Source: Paraburkholderia sp. PREW-6R (lineage in GTDB: Bacteria > Pseudomonadota > Gammaproteobacteria > Burkholderiales > Burkholderiaceae). Taken from it: DNA of 64,000 bases. A model generated the notes under the pieces. The model saw only the letters and a list, made by a program, of their open reading frames with translations. It ran no database searches and had not been told where the DNA came from. Shown here piece after piece: positions 1 to 7,550 of the stretch. How positions within the stretch are numbered: the stretch's first letter is position 1; every line of letters begins with the position of its first letter. Location of the stretch: the NCBI RefSeq assembly GCF_039621805.1, contig NZ_CP155075.1:806001-870000 (forward strand), written 5' to 3'. The translations under genes and the position numbers were made by a program.

Positions 1-683
1 ATCGCGGCGGCCTCGTTCAATTCCAGAAACCGGCCGCGCGGAATCTTGCCGAGCATGTACGCAATGTGTTCGGGCGCCTGCTCCATTGCGCCTGGCGTGC
101 GCGCCACCGCCGGCGTCACGCAATTCACCGCGATGTCGTGCATCGCAACTTCCTTGCCGAGCGATTTGGTCATCGCAATCACCGCTGCCTTGGCCGTACT
201 GTACGCCGACGCATTCGGATTGCCTTCCTTGCCCGCAATCGACGCCACGTTCACGATGCGGCCGTACTTCTGTTCTGTCATCAACGCAATCACCGCGCGG
301 CAGCAGTAGAAGGTGCCGTTCACGTCGACGTCGATCACCTGACGCCAGTCGTCGAGCGGATAGTTGGCGAGGGTCGCGTTAGGACCGACGATCGCCGCGT
401 TGTTGATCAGGATATCGATGCGGCCCATCGCGCGAAGCGTACCGGCGACAGCGGCTTCGACACTGCCGTAATTCGCGATATCGACCTGTTCGGTATGCAC
501 CGCGCCTTCGCCGCGCGCGCTCAGTTCAGCTTTGGCTCTGGTCAGACGCGGCTCATCGATGTCCCAGATCGCCAGCTTCGCGCCGGATGCAAGCAGGCGG
601 TGAGCGACGCTCAGACCGATGCCCTGAGCACCGCCCGTCACGACCGCAACGCGGCCGCTCAAATCGATGGCATTGGTTTGCAA
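1..683 (-). CDS. Short-chain dehydrogenase/reductase (SDR), 3' end cut by window edge
   Basis: NAD(P)-dependent oxidoreductase of the classical SDR family, probably acting on a hydroxyl or keto group of a small metabolite in the cytoplasm. Seen: a Rossmann motif TGGAQGIG at residues 16-23, an NNAA motif, and the catalytic Ser plus YxxxK (SAYSTAKAA) in the expected order. The only in-frame start with a ribosome site is a TTG preceded by AGGA nine bases upstream, so I chose it. About 227 residues are visible and the C-terminus lies outside the window. It is the last visible gene of the leuC-leuD-leuB-MFS operon, 95 bases after the transporter, so it probably oxidises or reduces an intermediate of that pathway. 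Annotation pipelines would likely call it FabG-like. The substrate is unknown. Confidence 0.85.
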   Translation of the reverse strand, partial: MQTNAIDLSGRVAVVTGGAQGIGLSVAHRLLASGAKLAIWDIDEPRLTRAKAELSARGEGAVHTEQVDIANYGSVEAAVAGTLRAMGRIDILINNAAIVGPNATLANYPLDDWRQVIDVDVNGTFYCCRAVIALMTEQKYGRIVNVASIAGKEGNPNASAYSTAKAAVIAMTKSLGKEVAMHDIAVNCVTPAVARTPGAMEQAPEHIAYMLGKIPRGRFLELNEAAA

Positions 684-778
684 GATGCTCGTTCCTATCA
701 ACGATGATATGAGTCGATTAGCCTATTTGCCGGCCGAAATTGCCTCGCGTGCAGCGTCGACGCCGCTCAGCACGGCTG

Positions 779-2194
779 TCATTGTGAAAGCTCTTCGAGA
801 CTGCGGTTGAGGGTACGTGGCCCGAATACGCCGACCGCCACGATCATTACCAGCATCGCCGCGCCGATGAACAGCGCGACCCCCATGGTGCCGCCCTCAT
901 GCAGGAAGAAGCCGATCAGCAAACCCGCCAAGGCCGCGCTGACGCGGCTCCATGAATAGACAAAACCGATGGCGCGCGCGCGGATGCGGGTTGGGTACTG
1001 CTCCGCCTGAAAGCCGTGAAAAACGAACGAAATCCAGTTGTTGAACAACGTGACGAGCACACCGAAGAAGATGATCCATGTCGGGTCGGTCTGCCTGGCG
1101 AAGAACAGCATGAAAATGCCGATTCCAACGCCTGCCGATACGATCTGCCACTTGCGCTCCATCTTGTCCGCGATCCAGATGCCAAGCAGCGGGCCCACCG
1201 GATTGGCCAGCGCGATGATGAACGCGTACTGCAAACTGGTGGTGACGTGAATGCCCTTCGAGATCAGCAGCGTCGGCACCCAAGCGCCGAAGCCGTAAAA
1301 GGCAATGGTCTGCGCGAGGTTGAACACCGACAGCACGAGCGTGCGCTTGCCGTACGGCGCCTTGAACAGTTCCGAAAACTTTCCGTCGCCGACCACCGCT
1401 TCGGACGCGGGCGCCGGCGGCAACGCGGCGACGCCGGCCTCACGGGCGATCTTCGTTTCGAGATCGCGCATGATCTTCTCGGCCTTTTCCTCATGACCAT
1501 GCAGCGCCAGCCAGCGCGGACTTTCCGGCAATCCCAGCCGCAAGCCCCACGCGGCCACCGCGCCTACGGCCGCGATCATCGCCACCCAGCGCCAGCCGTC
1601 AATACCGAACGGGCTGATCGGCACCAGCAGCCAGCCGAGCAGCGCCACCACCGGCACGATCAGGAATTCGATGAACTGATAGAACGCGAATGCCTTGCCG
1701 CGCCCTTGCGGCGGGACCAGTTCAGTGAGGAAGGTGTCGATCGTGACCTGTTCGAGTCCCACGCCAATCGCGGCGATGAAGCGGCACAGATCGATGCCGG
1801 CCGACGAGGTCTGACACGCCATCACAGCGGTGGCCAGGGAATACCAGATCAGCGAGAAGGTGAACATCGAGCGGCGGCCGAGCCGGTCCGCCACCGAGCC
1901 GAACACCATGCAGCCGAGCCACATTCCGGCAAACGTACAGAAGACAAAGAAACCGATGCCGTTGATACTGAAGAACCCCACCGAGCCGCTGGTGAACAAC
2001 CCGCTTCGCACCAGGCCCGGAGCGATATAGGCCGTCATGAAGAGGTCGTAGAGTTCGAAGATGCCGCCGATGGAAATCAGGAACACCAGCCGCCACAGCG
2101 TGCGGGTGAACGGAAGCCGGTCGAGCCGTGCTGCCACTTGTCCAGCGTAACTGTCCGCGACGGGAAACGTCGTATCGGCATAGATATCTGTCAT
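779..2194 (-). CDS. MFS transporter, metabolite:H+ symporter type
   Basis: Inner-membrane secondary transporter of 471 residues with about 12 hydrophobic segments, probably importing an organic acid with protons. Seen: an acidic first-helix region (FELYDLFMTAYIAPG), the MFS loop motif VADRLGRRS between helices 2 and 3, and PESPRWL at the central loop, a feature of sugar-porter/AAHS-like carriers. The start chosen (MTDIYAD) has GGAG seven bases upstream. An in-frame ATG 12 codons earlier has no ribosome site. It lies between the leuB-like gene (108 bases upstream) and the SDR gene, in one transcription unit. The substrate is not predictable from sequence. The operon suggests a hydroxylated di- or tricarboxylate. 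Confidence 0.88.
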   Translation of the reverse strand: MTDIYADTTFPVADSYAGQVAARLDRLPFTRTLWRLVFLISIGGIFELYDLFMTAYIAPGLVRSGLFTSGSVGFFSINGIGFFVFCTFAGMWLGCMVFGSVADRLGRRSMFTFSLIWYSLATAVMACQTSSAGIDLCRFIAAIGVGLEQVTIDTFLTELVPPQGRGKAFAFYQFIEFLIVPVVALLGWLLVPISPFGIDGWRWVAMIAAVGAVAAWGLRLGLPESPRWLALHGHEEKAEKIMRDLETKIAREAGVAALPPAPASEAVVGDGKFSELFKAPYGKRTLVLSVFNLAQTIAFYGFGAWVPTLLISKGIHVTTSLQYAFIIALANPVGPLLGIWIADKMERKWQIVSAGVGIGIFMLFFARQTDPTWIIFFGVLVTLFNNWISFVFHGFQAEQYPTRIRARAIGFVYSWSRVSAALAGLLIGFFLHEGGTMGVALFIGAAMLVMIVAVGVFGPRTLNRSLEELSQ

Positions 2195-2302
2195 CTTTGT
2201 CTCCGCACGGCGTGCTGTCGCCACCGTCATTATTTTGGGGAATCAGGCCGCGCGCCTGGTGATAAGCCAGGCGCGTCGATCCGGTGTCCTGTCCGGGCGC
2301 GC

Positions 2303-3367
2303 TCAACCCAGCGCGGCGAGTACTGCTTCGCCCATCTCGCGGGTGCCCACCTTGCGCATACCGGGTTGATAGATATCCGCGGTACGGTAACCTTCGGCCA
2401 GCACGGCGCTCACCGCACGCCGGATCCGGTCGGCCGCGCCGGGCAGATCGAATGACAGACGCATCATCATTTCGACCGACAGAATCGCGGCCAGTGGATT
2501 GGCGAGGTTCTTGCCTTCGATGTCCGGCGCCGTGCCGTGCACCGGTTCGTAGAGGCCCAGCGTGCCGCTGCCGAGCGAAGCCGAGGGCAACATGCCGATC
2601 GAACCGGTCAGCATCGCGGCGGCATCCGACAGAATGTCGCCGAACACGTTGCCGGTCACCATCACGTCGAACTGGCGGGGGTTGCGCATCAGCATCATCG
2701 CGGCCGCATCGACGAACATATGCGTCAATTCCACGTCCGGATATTCCTTGCCGACTTCCGTCATGACCTCGCGCCATAGCTGCATGGTCTCCAGCACGTT
2801 GGCCTTGTCGACCGAACACACTTTGCGGTTACGTTGACGCGCGACTCGAAACGCCGCATGGCCGATGCGGCGCACTTCGCTTTCCGAATAGCGCATCGTG
2901 TTGATACCGACGCGTTCGCCGCCTTCATGCGTGACGCCGCGCGGTTCGCCGAAGTACAGATCGCCGGTCAGCTCCCGCAGGATCATCAGGTCCAGACCGT
3001 CGACGATCTCGCGCTTCAGGCTCGACGCATCCGCGAGTTCAGGAAACAGGAAGGCCGGACGAAAGTTCGCGAACAGACCGAGCGCCTTGCGCAAACGCAG
3101 CAGACTGGCGCCGGGCCGCATGTCGAACGGAATGTTCTCGTCGCCCGGCACACCGGCAGCGCCGAACAGAATGGCGTCCGACCGGCGCGCCAGTTCGAGC
3201 GTTGCAGCGGGTAGCGGATCGCCCGCGGCTTCGACGCCGGCACCGCCAATCGGTGCATGACTGACTTCCAGCGCCGCGGTTTTCGGTACCACCGCCTGCA
3301 ATACCTTTAAAGCCTCCGCGGTCACTTCTTTTCCGATTCCATCACCAGCGAGTACGGCGATTTTCAT
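2303..3367 (-). CDS. leuB: 3-isopropylmalate dehydrogenase family protein (LeuB-like)
   Basis: NAD-dependent beta-decarboxylating dehydrogenase. The classical family reaction converts 3-isopropylmalate to 2-ketoisocaproate. The 354-residue length is normal. Seen: the N-terminal AGDGIGKEVT motif, the family block NPLAAILSVEMMMR near residue 295, and GSIGMLPSASLG shortly before it. The start has AAGGA seven bases upstream. It follows the leuD-like gene by 46 bases and precedes an MFS carrier, an arrangement not expected of the biosynthetic leu operon. The protein may therefore act on a different 2-substituted malate in a catabolic route. That is inference, and a true leucine role cannot be excluded without the rest of the genome. 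Confidence 0.87.
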   Translation of the reverse strand: MKIAVLAGDGIGKEVTAEALKVLQAVVPKTAALEVSHAPIGGAGVEAAGDPLPAATLELARRSDAILFGAAGVPGDENIPFDMRPGASLLRLRKALGLFANFRPAFLFPELADASSLKREIVDGLDLMILRELTGDLYFGEPRGVTHEGGERVGINTMRYSESEVRRIGHAAFRVARQRNRKVCSVDKANVLETMQLWREVMTEVGKEYPDVELTHMFVDAAAMMLMRNPRQFDVMVTGNVFGDILSDAAAMLTGSIGMLPSASLGSGTLGLYEPVHGTAPDIEGKNLANPLAAILSVEMMMRLSFDLPGAADRIRRAVSAVLAEGYRTADIYQPGMRKVGTREMGEAVLAALG

Positions 3368-3413
3368 GTTCTGTCCTTGAGTATGACCGTGAATTCAGTG
3401 TGCAAGCGGTGCG

Positions 3414-4004
3414 TCAATGTGCGTAGTCGCGCTCGAACGCTTCGATCCGCTCGAGTTGCGTCAGCGTGTAGCCGAGTTCGTCGAGTCCGTCCTGCAGGCA
3501 GCGCTTCTGGTACGGGTCGATGTCAAAGCGATGCGACACGCCGTCGGGCGTGGACACCGTCTGCGCCTCGAGGTCGACGCTCACGTGCAGGCCGGGCTGC
3601 GCTTCGAGCTTGCGGATGATCGCGGCCACATCCTGAGCGGCCAGCAGCACGATCAGCAAACCGTTCTTCGAAGCGTTCGAGGCGAAAATATCGCCCACGC
3701 TCGGCGCGATCACGGCGCGCACGCCGTAGTCGAATAGCGCCCACACCGCGTGCTCGCGCGACGAGCCGCAAGCGAAGTTCTCGTTCGCGACCACGATGCG
3801 CGCCGGCCGGTAGGCAGGCGCATTCAGCACGAAGCGCTCGTTTTCTTCGCCGTCCGCGCGGTATCGCAGGTCGCGAAACAGATAGGTGCCGAAGTCGTCC
3901 GAGCGCGGCTTTTGCAAATAGCGCGCGGGCAGAATCTGATCGGTATCGAGATTGGATTGCGCAATCGGCAAGGCCACTGCGTCCAGCCGCAAAAATTTTT
4001 CCAT
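3414..4004 (-). CDS. leuD: 3-isopropylmalate dehydratase small subunit (LeuD-like)
   Basis: Swivel-domain small subunit of an aconitase-family hydro-lyase that pairs with the adjacent LeuC-like subunit. It has 196 residues, close to the usual 200 or so. Seen: NLDTDQILPARYLQK near the N-terminus and the active-site segment ENFACGSSREHAVWAL. Its ATG shares one base with the leuC stop (TGATG), which implies translational coupling and assembly of the pair. The substrate-loop region (PARYLQKPRSDDFG) differs from the PKQFLK-RTGFG pattern I expect in biosynthetic LeuD, which supports altered specificity. That comparison is from memory of the family, not an alignment. Confidence 0.88.
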   Translation of the reverse strand: MEKFLRLDAVALPIAQSNLDTDQILPARYLQKPRSDDFGTYLFRDLRYRADGEENERFVLNAPAYRPARIVVANENFACGSSREHAVWALFDYGVRAVIAPSVGDIFASNASKNGLLIVLLAAQDVAAIIRKLEAQPGLHVSVDLEAQTVSTPDGVSHRFDIDPYQKRCLQDGLDELGYTLTQLERIEAFERDYAH

Positions 4005-5434
4005 CAGCTGTCCTGATCGAGCAGAAGTCTGACATCCGCGAGGCTGCCGCTCAATGCGGCGGCCGCGACCATCGCGGGACTCATGAGATGGGTGCGGGAG
4101 CCGGGGCCCTGACGGCCGACGAAGTTGCGATTGGTGGTGGAGGCGCTGCGTTGCCCCGGCGCCACCGTGTCGCCATTGGTGCCCAGACACATCGAGCAGC
4201 CCGCTTCACGCCATTGAAAGCCCGCTTCCTTGAAGACCCGGTCGAGTCCCATCGATTCGGCTTCCCGCTTGACGAGTCCCGAGCCCGGCACGACCCATGC
4301 CTCGACCGACGGCGCGACCTTGCGACCTCTTACCACCGCGGCGGCCGCCTGTAGATCCTCGATCCGGCCGTTGGTGCACGAACCGATGAACGCGCGATCG
4401 ATTTTCAGGCCGTCCAGGCGCATGCCGGGTGTCAGGCCCATGTAATCCATGGTGCGCTGCATCGTGGCGCGCCGCTCCGCATTCGGTGCGTTGGCGGGGT
4501 CCGGCACGCGTCCGTCGATCGGCAGTGCGTCCTCGGGGCTGTTGCCCCAGGTGACCATCGGCTGGAGCGTGCCGACGTCGATCGCGACTTCCTTGTCGAA
4601 CGACGCGTCCGGGTCCGATGCGAGCGTGCGCCAGCGCGCGAGTTCACGGTCCCAATCGGCGCCGGTCGGCGCGAACGGCCGGCCCGCGAGATAGTTGAAG
4701 GTGGTGTCGTCGGGTGCAATCATGCCGGCGCGGCCGCCCGCTTCGATAGACATATTGCAGATCGTCAGGCGGCCTTCCATCGACAGGCCGGCGATCACCG
4801 GGCCCGCGTACTCGATGACATGGCCGGTGGCGCCGCCCGCGCCGATTCTGGCGATGATCGCGAGAATCACGTCTTTCGCACCGACGCCCGCGGTGAGCTT
4901 GCCGTCGAGCACGATGCGCAATGCCTTCGGCTTGCGTTGCCAGAGCGTTTGCGTGGCGAGCACATGCGCGACCTCAGTCGCGCCGATGCCGAAGGCCAGC
5001 GCGCCGACCGCGCCGTGAGTCGACGTGTGACTATCGCCGCATACGATCAGCATGCCGGGGCGGCTTAAGCCCTGCTCCGGAGCGACCACGTGCACAATGC
5101 CCTGGCGCACGTCGTCGAGTCCGAAGAAGGTGATGCCAAGGCTCGCGCTGTCGTCGCGCAACGCGTTAGCCATCGCGCGTTTTTCGGGGTCGGCGACATT
5201 CGCCAGATCCCGGCCATAGGTGGGCACATAGTGGTCGGGCGTCGCAAAACCGCGCTGCGGCGCGTGCGCTTCCAGGCCGCGCTGGCGCAGCATCTCGAAA
5301 GCGGGCGCCGAGCCGTCCTGCAGAAAATGACTGTCTACGTAAAGCAGGCTCTGGCCGTCTTCACGCTCCATCACGTGATGCGCCCGCCAGATTTTGTCGA
5401 AGAGCGTTTGGGACGCTCGTGTCGTTGCGTTCAC
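4004..5434 (-). CDS. leuC: 3-isopropylmalate dehydratase large subunit (LeuC-like)
   Basis: [4Fe-4S] aconitase-family large subunit that catalyses reversible dehydration and rehydration of a 2- or 3-hydroxyacid with the LeuD-like partner. Seen: VCGDSHTSTHG, the first cluster cysteine in IGSCTNGRIEDLQ, and the C-x2-C pair in GCSMCLGTNGD, all as the cluster requires. The open frame extends 55 codons upstream, but the conserved start (QTLFDKIW) begins just after a GTG with GGAG eight bases before it, giving 476 residues, the usual size. It is the first gene of the operon, 130 bases from a divergent LysR gene that probably controls it. Confidence 0.9.
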   Translation of the reverse strand: MNATTRASQTLFDKIWRAHHVMEREDGQSLLYVDSHFLQDGSAPAFEMLRQRGLEAHAPQRGFATPDHYVPTYGRDLANVADPEKRAMANALRDDSASLGITFFGLDDVRQGIVHVVAPEQGLSRPGMLIVCGDSHTSTHGAVGALAFGIGATEVAHVLATQTLWQRKPKALRIVLDGKLTAGVGAKDVILAIIARIGAGGATGHVIEYAGPVIAGLSMEGRLTICNMSIEAGGRAGMIAPDDTTFNYLAGRPFAPTGADWDRELARWRTLASDPDASFDKEVAIDVGTLQPMVTWGNSPEDALPIDGRVPDPANAPNAERRATMQRTMDYMGLTPGMRLDGLKIDRAFIGSCTNGRIEDLQAAAAVVRGRKVAPSVEAWVVPGSGLVKREAESMGLDRVFKEAGFQWREAGCSMCLGTNGDTVAPGQRSASTTNRNFVGRQGPGSRTHLMSPAMVAAAALSGSLADVRLLLDQDS

Positions 5435-5564
5435 TTCATTGTCTCCGTCGGTTGGCGCCGTGGCCGGCACTCCGGTGCATCGCACTGCGCAAGTGAGACG
5501 ATGATTAGGTAGTTCTAGGTCGTTTGCAACGATCGATATATCATGGACGGTATGAGAAAATGTC
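5435..5564. promoter_or_regulatory. Divergent promoter region between leuC-like operon and LysR gene
   Basis: This 130-base interval separates the outward-reading leuC-like operon and the LysR gene. Its LysR-proximal half is visibly more AT-rich and includes CGATCGATATATCATGG. LysR regulators normally bind T-N11-A boxes in such intervals. Several T-N11-A matches exist, but none is distinctive enough to name. Confidence 0.45.
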
Positions 5565-6497
5565 ATGCCGACTATGCGACGAAAACTCCCTCCGCTCAAT
5601 GCGTTACGCGCCTTTGAAGCTTCCGGGCGCTATCTGAGTTTCACCGGCGCGGCAAAGGAACTGCTGGTAACCCAGGGCGCAGTCAGCCGTCATGTGTCGC
5701 TGCTTGAAGACTGGCTCGGCATGAAGCTTTTCCTGCGTACGCATCGCGGCATCGAGCTCACGCGCAAAGGCGAGACTTATATTCGCGCGCTGGGCAGTGT
5801 GTTCGATCAGATCGACTACGCGACCCGTGAAGCACGCGATGAAGCAGACGGTTCCGTGCTGCGTCTCAAACTACCGCCCACCTTCGCGATGCGCTGGCTG
5901 GTGCCGCGGCTGACGCGTTTTCAGGCTTTGCATCCGCAAATCGAGATCCAGATTTTTACGTCGCACGAGCCGGCCAATTTCCGCCGCGAAGACATCGATT
6001 TGTCGGTTCATTCGCATGCGTTCCCGCCTGACGATACGAGTCAGCGCCGCCTGCTCGGCGAAGTGCTGATGCCGGTGTGCAGCCCTTCGCTGCTGATGCG
6101 CGAGCGGCCGCTCAAAAAGCCGAAGGACTTGGCGAATTACGCATTGCTGTCGTCGCGGCACCGGCCGATGGACTGGTCGCGCTGGCTGGTGGAAGCCGGT
6201 ATTACCGAGCTGGATCATCACGGCAGCATCAACTTCGACAACGCCGCGCTGGCCTATCAAGGCGCGCTCGATCAGCTCGGGGTGGTGATTGCGGTGCGGG
6301 CGCTGATCGAGGACGATTTGCGCAATGGACGGCTGGTCGCGCCATTCGGCCTGCAGGTGTCCACGCCGGGCGCCTACTATCTGTCGTGCTCGCAGATCAG
6401 TTCACGATCGCCGCAGCTCGCCGCGCTCGAGGCGTGGTTGGTCGAGGAAGCCACGGCATATGAGCAGAGCCTGGGGGCGTTGGGTTCCGATAGATAG
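5565..6497 (+). CDS. LysR-family transcriptional regulator (GcvA-like)
   Basis: DNA-binding regulator of 310 residues. Seen: an N-terminal winged helix-turn-helix in the GcvA/AmpR style (LPPLNALRAFEASGRYLSF, then TQGAVSRHVSLLE) covering residues 8-70, followed by a periplasmic-binding-protein-like effector domain with LRLKLPPTFAMRWLVPRL. It is transcribed away from the leuC-leuD-leuB-MFS-SDR operon, the typical layout for a LysR activator of the neighbouring operon. The effector is probably a pathway intermediate. Another in-frame ATG lies three codons downstream of the one used. No strong ribosome site distinguishes them. Confidence 0.9.
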   Translation: MPTMRRKLPPLNALRAFEASGRYLSFTGAAKELLVTQGAVSRHVSLLEDWLGMKLFLRTHRGIELTRKGETYIRALGSVFDQIDYATREARDEADGSVLRLKLPPTFAMRWLVPRLTRFQALHPQIEIQIFTSHEPANFRREDIDLSVHSHAFPPDDTSQRRLLGEVLMPVCSPSLLMRERPLKKPKDLANYALLSSRHRPMDWSRWLVEAGITELDHHGSINFDNAALAYQGALDQLGVVIAVRALIEDDLRNGRLVAPFGLQVSTPGAYYLSCSQISSRSPQLAALEAWLVEEATAYEQSLGALGSDR

Positions 6498-6680
6498 ACA
6501 AGCTGTAAGGCAGTGCAAGGCACTGCAGCGCAACTCGACTCCACCTCTCGCGCCGTGCGGCGCAAATCCGCCCTACTTCCGCGCAAACTGCCAGTCAGCC
6601 AGCAGTTTCCCGGCTGAAGCCGCGTTGCCGCGCATTTTAATGAGCGTTCTTTCAAGCTTATTCATGGCTTGAACTGCGCG

Positions 6681-7532
6681 TCAAACGCCAAGAAACTCAA
6701 GCGCGTTATCGTGCTGCCATGCCTTCCGGACGCTATCCGGCATCTCCAGCGCATCGAATTCGGCGAGTGCTTTTTCCACTGGCATCATCGGAAAGGCAGA
6801 GCCGAAAATCATGCGTTTCCTGAGCACGGTGCGACCGTACTGCAACAATGGCTCGTAGCCTGAATGGGCTGTCGCGAGCAGCTTTGGCCGCACGGCGAGT
6901 GTACCGATCCACACGTTCGGATGCCGCCACGCCACCGCGAGCAACTCCTGCACCCACGGCCAACCCGGCGGGGACGCGCACACGCGCAGTTCGGGCAGCG
7001 CCATCATCACGCGGTCGAGTGCGGCGGGATGGCCGTACATCATCGAAGTATGCGTGGAGAAGTTCGTGCCGCAATGGATGTTGACCGGCACGCCCAGTTC
7101 GACACACTTCTCATACAACGGAAAAAGCAAGGGATCGTCGATGCACAGCCTGTGTTCGAAGCCCTGCACGTTCAAGCCACGCAATCCCAGTTCGCGCACA
7201 GCGGCTTCGAATTCGACAACGGCCGCCTCGCCCTTGTGCGGATCGACGCCCGCAAAGCCAATATAACGCTCTCCATGCGCGCGGCAGAACGCGGCGACAT
7301 CCGCGTTGGCGATCTTCACGCCGAAGGTGCTCGTCAAGTCACGCGCTTTCAACACGACGTATCGCGCATCCAGACGTTCATACATTGCAAGGTAAGCCGC
7401 GAGCGGATCGATGTTGTCGGACACGGCGGCCTGACGCTCCGTGCCTTCATAGATGCGTCGATAGTTCGCGAGATGCGTGACGGGTCCGTCGAATTGAAGC
7501 GAAGGGGGACGGCTCGAAAAATCCACAAACAT
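6681..7532 (-). CDS. Amidohydrolase-2 family protein lacking most metal ligands
   Basis: TIM-barrel protein of the amidohydrolase-2 family (ACMSD and gamma-resorcylate decarboxylase relatives), 283 residues, cytoplasmic. The fold is recognisable from GLRGLNVQGF, the VNIHCG segment with His153, HPNVWIGTL and the closing KRMIFGSAFP block. Unusually, the N-terminal H-x-H is replaced by S6-x-R8, the expected histidine before GWPW is lost (CASPPGWPW, residues 185-193), and the aspartate of the usual GSDxP is Ala246. Only one classical ligand remains, so it may be a metal-free lyase, a binding protein or an inactivated enzyme. The start has GGAG six bases upstream. It is the last gene of the eight-gene ABC/ALDH operon, 18 bases after the CoA ligase. 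Confidence 0.82.
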   Translation of the reverse strand: MFVDFSSRPPSLQFDGPVTHLANYRRIYEGTERQAAVSDNIDPLAAYLAMYERLDARYVVLKARDLTSTFGVKIANADVAAFCRAHGERYIGFAGVDPHKGEAAVVEFEAAVRELGLRGLNVQGFEHRLCIDDPLLFPLYEKCVELGVPVNIHCGTNFSTHTSMMYGHPAALDRVMMALPELRVCASPPGWPWVQELLAVAWRHPNVWIGTLAVRPKLLATAHSGYEPLLQYGRTVLRKRMIFGSAFPMMPVEKALAEFDALEMPDSVRKAWQHDNALEFLGV

Positions 7533-7550
7533 GGTTGGCTCCGGAAAGCT

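Noticed and set aside
1016..2455. A 479-codon plus-strand frame over the MFS gene
   Set aside because: The minus strand shows MFS motifs and a ribosome site. The plus frame has none.
2303..5434. Reading the first leuCDB as the leucine-biosynthesis operon
   Set aside because: The MFS and SDR partners and divergent LysR gene argue for catabolism. Still open without the rest of the genome.
6510..6526. GCAGTGC-AAG-GCACTGC hairpin after the first LysR gene
   Set aside because: Perfect but only 7 bp and without a T-tract, so I do not call it a terminator.
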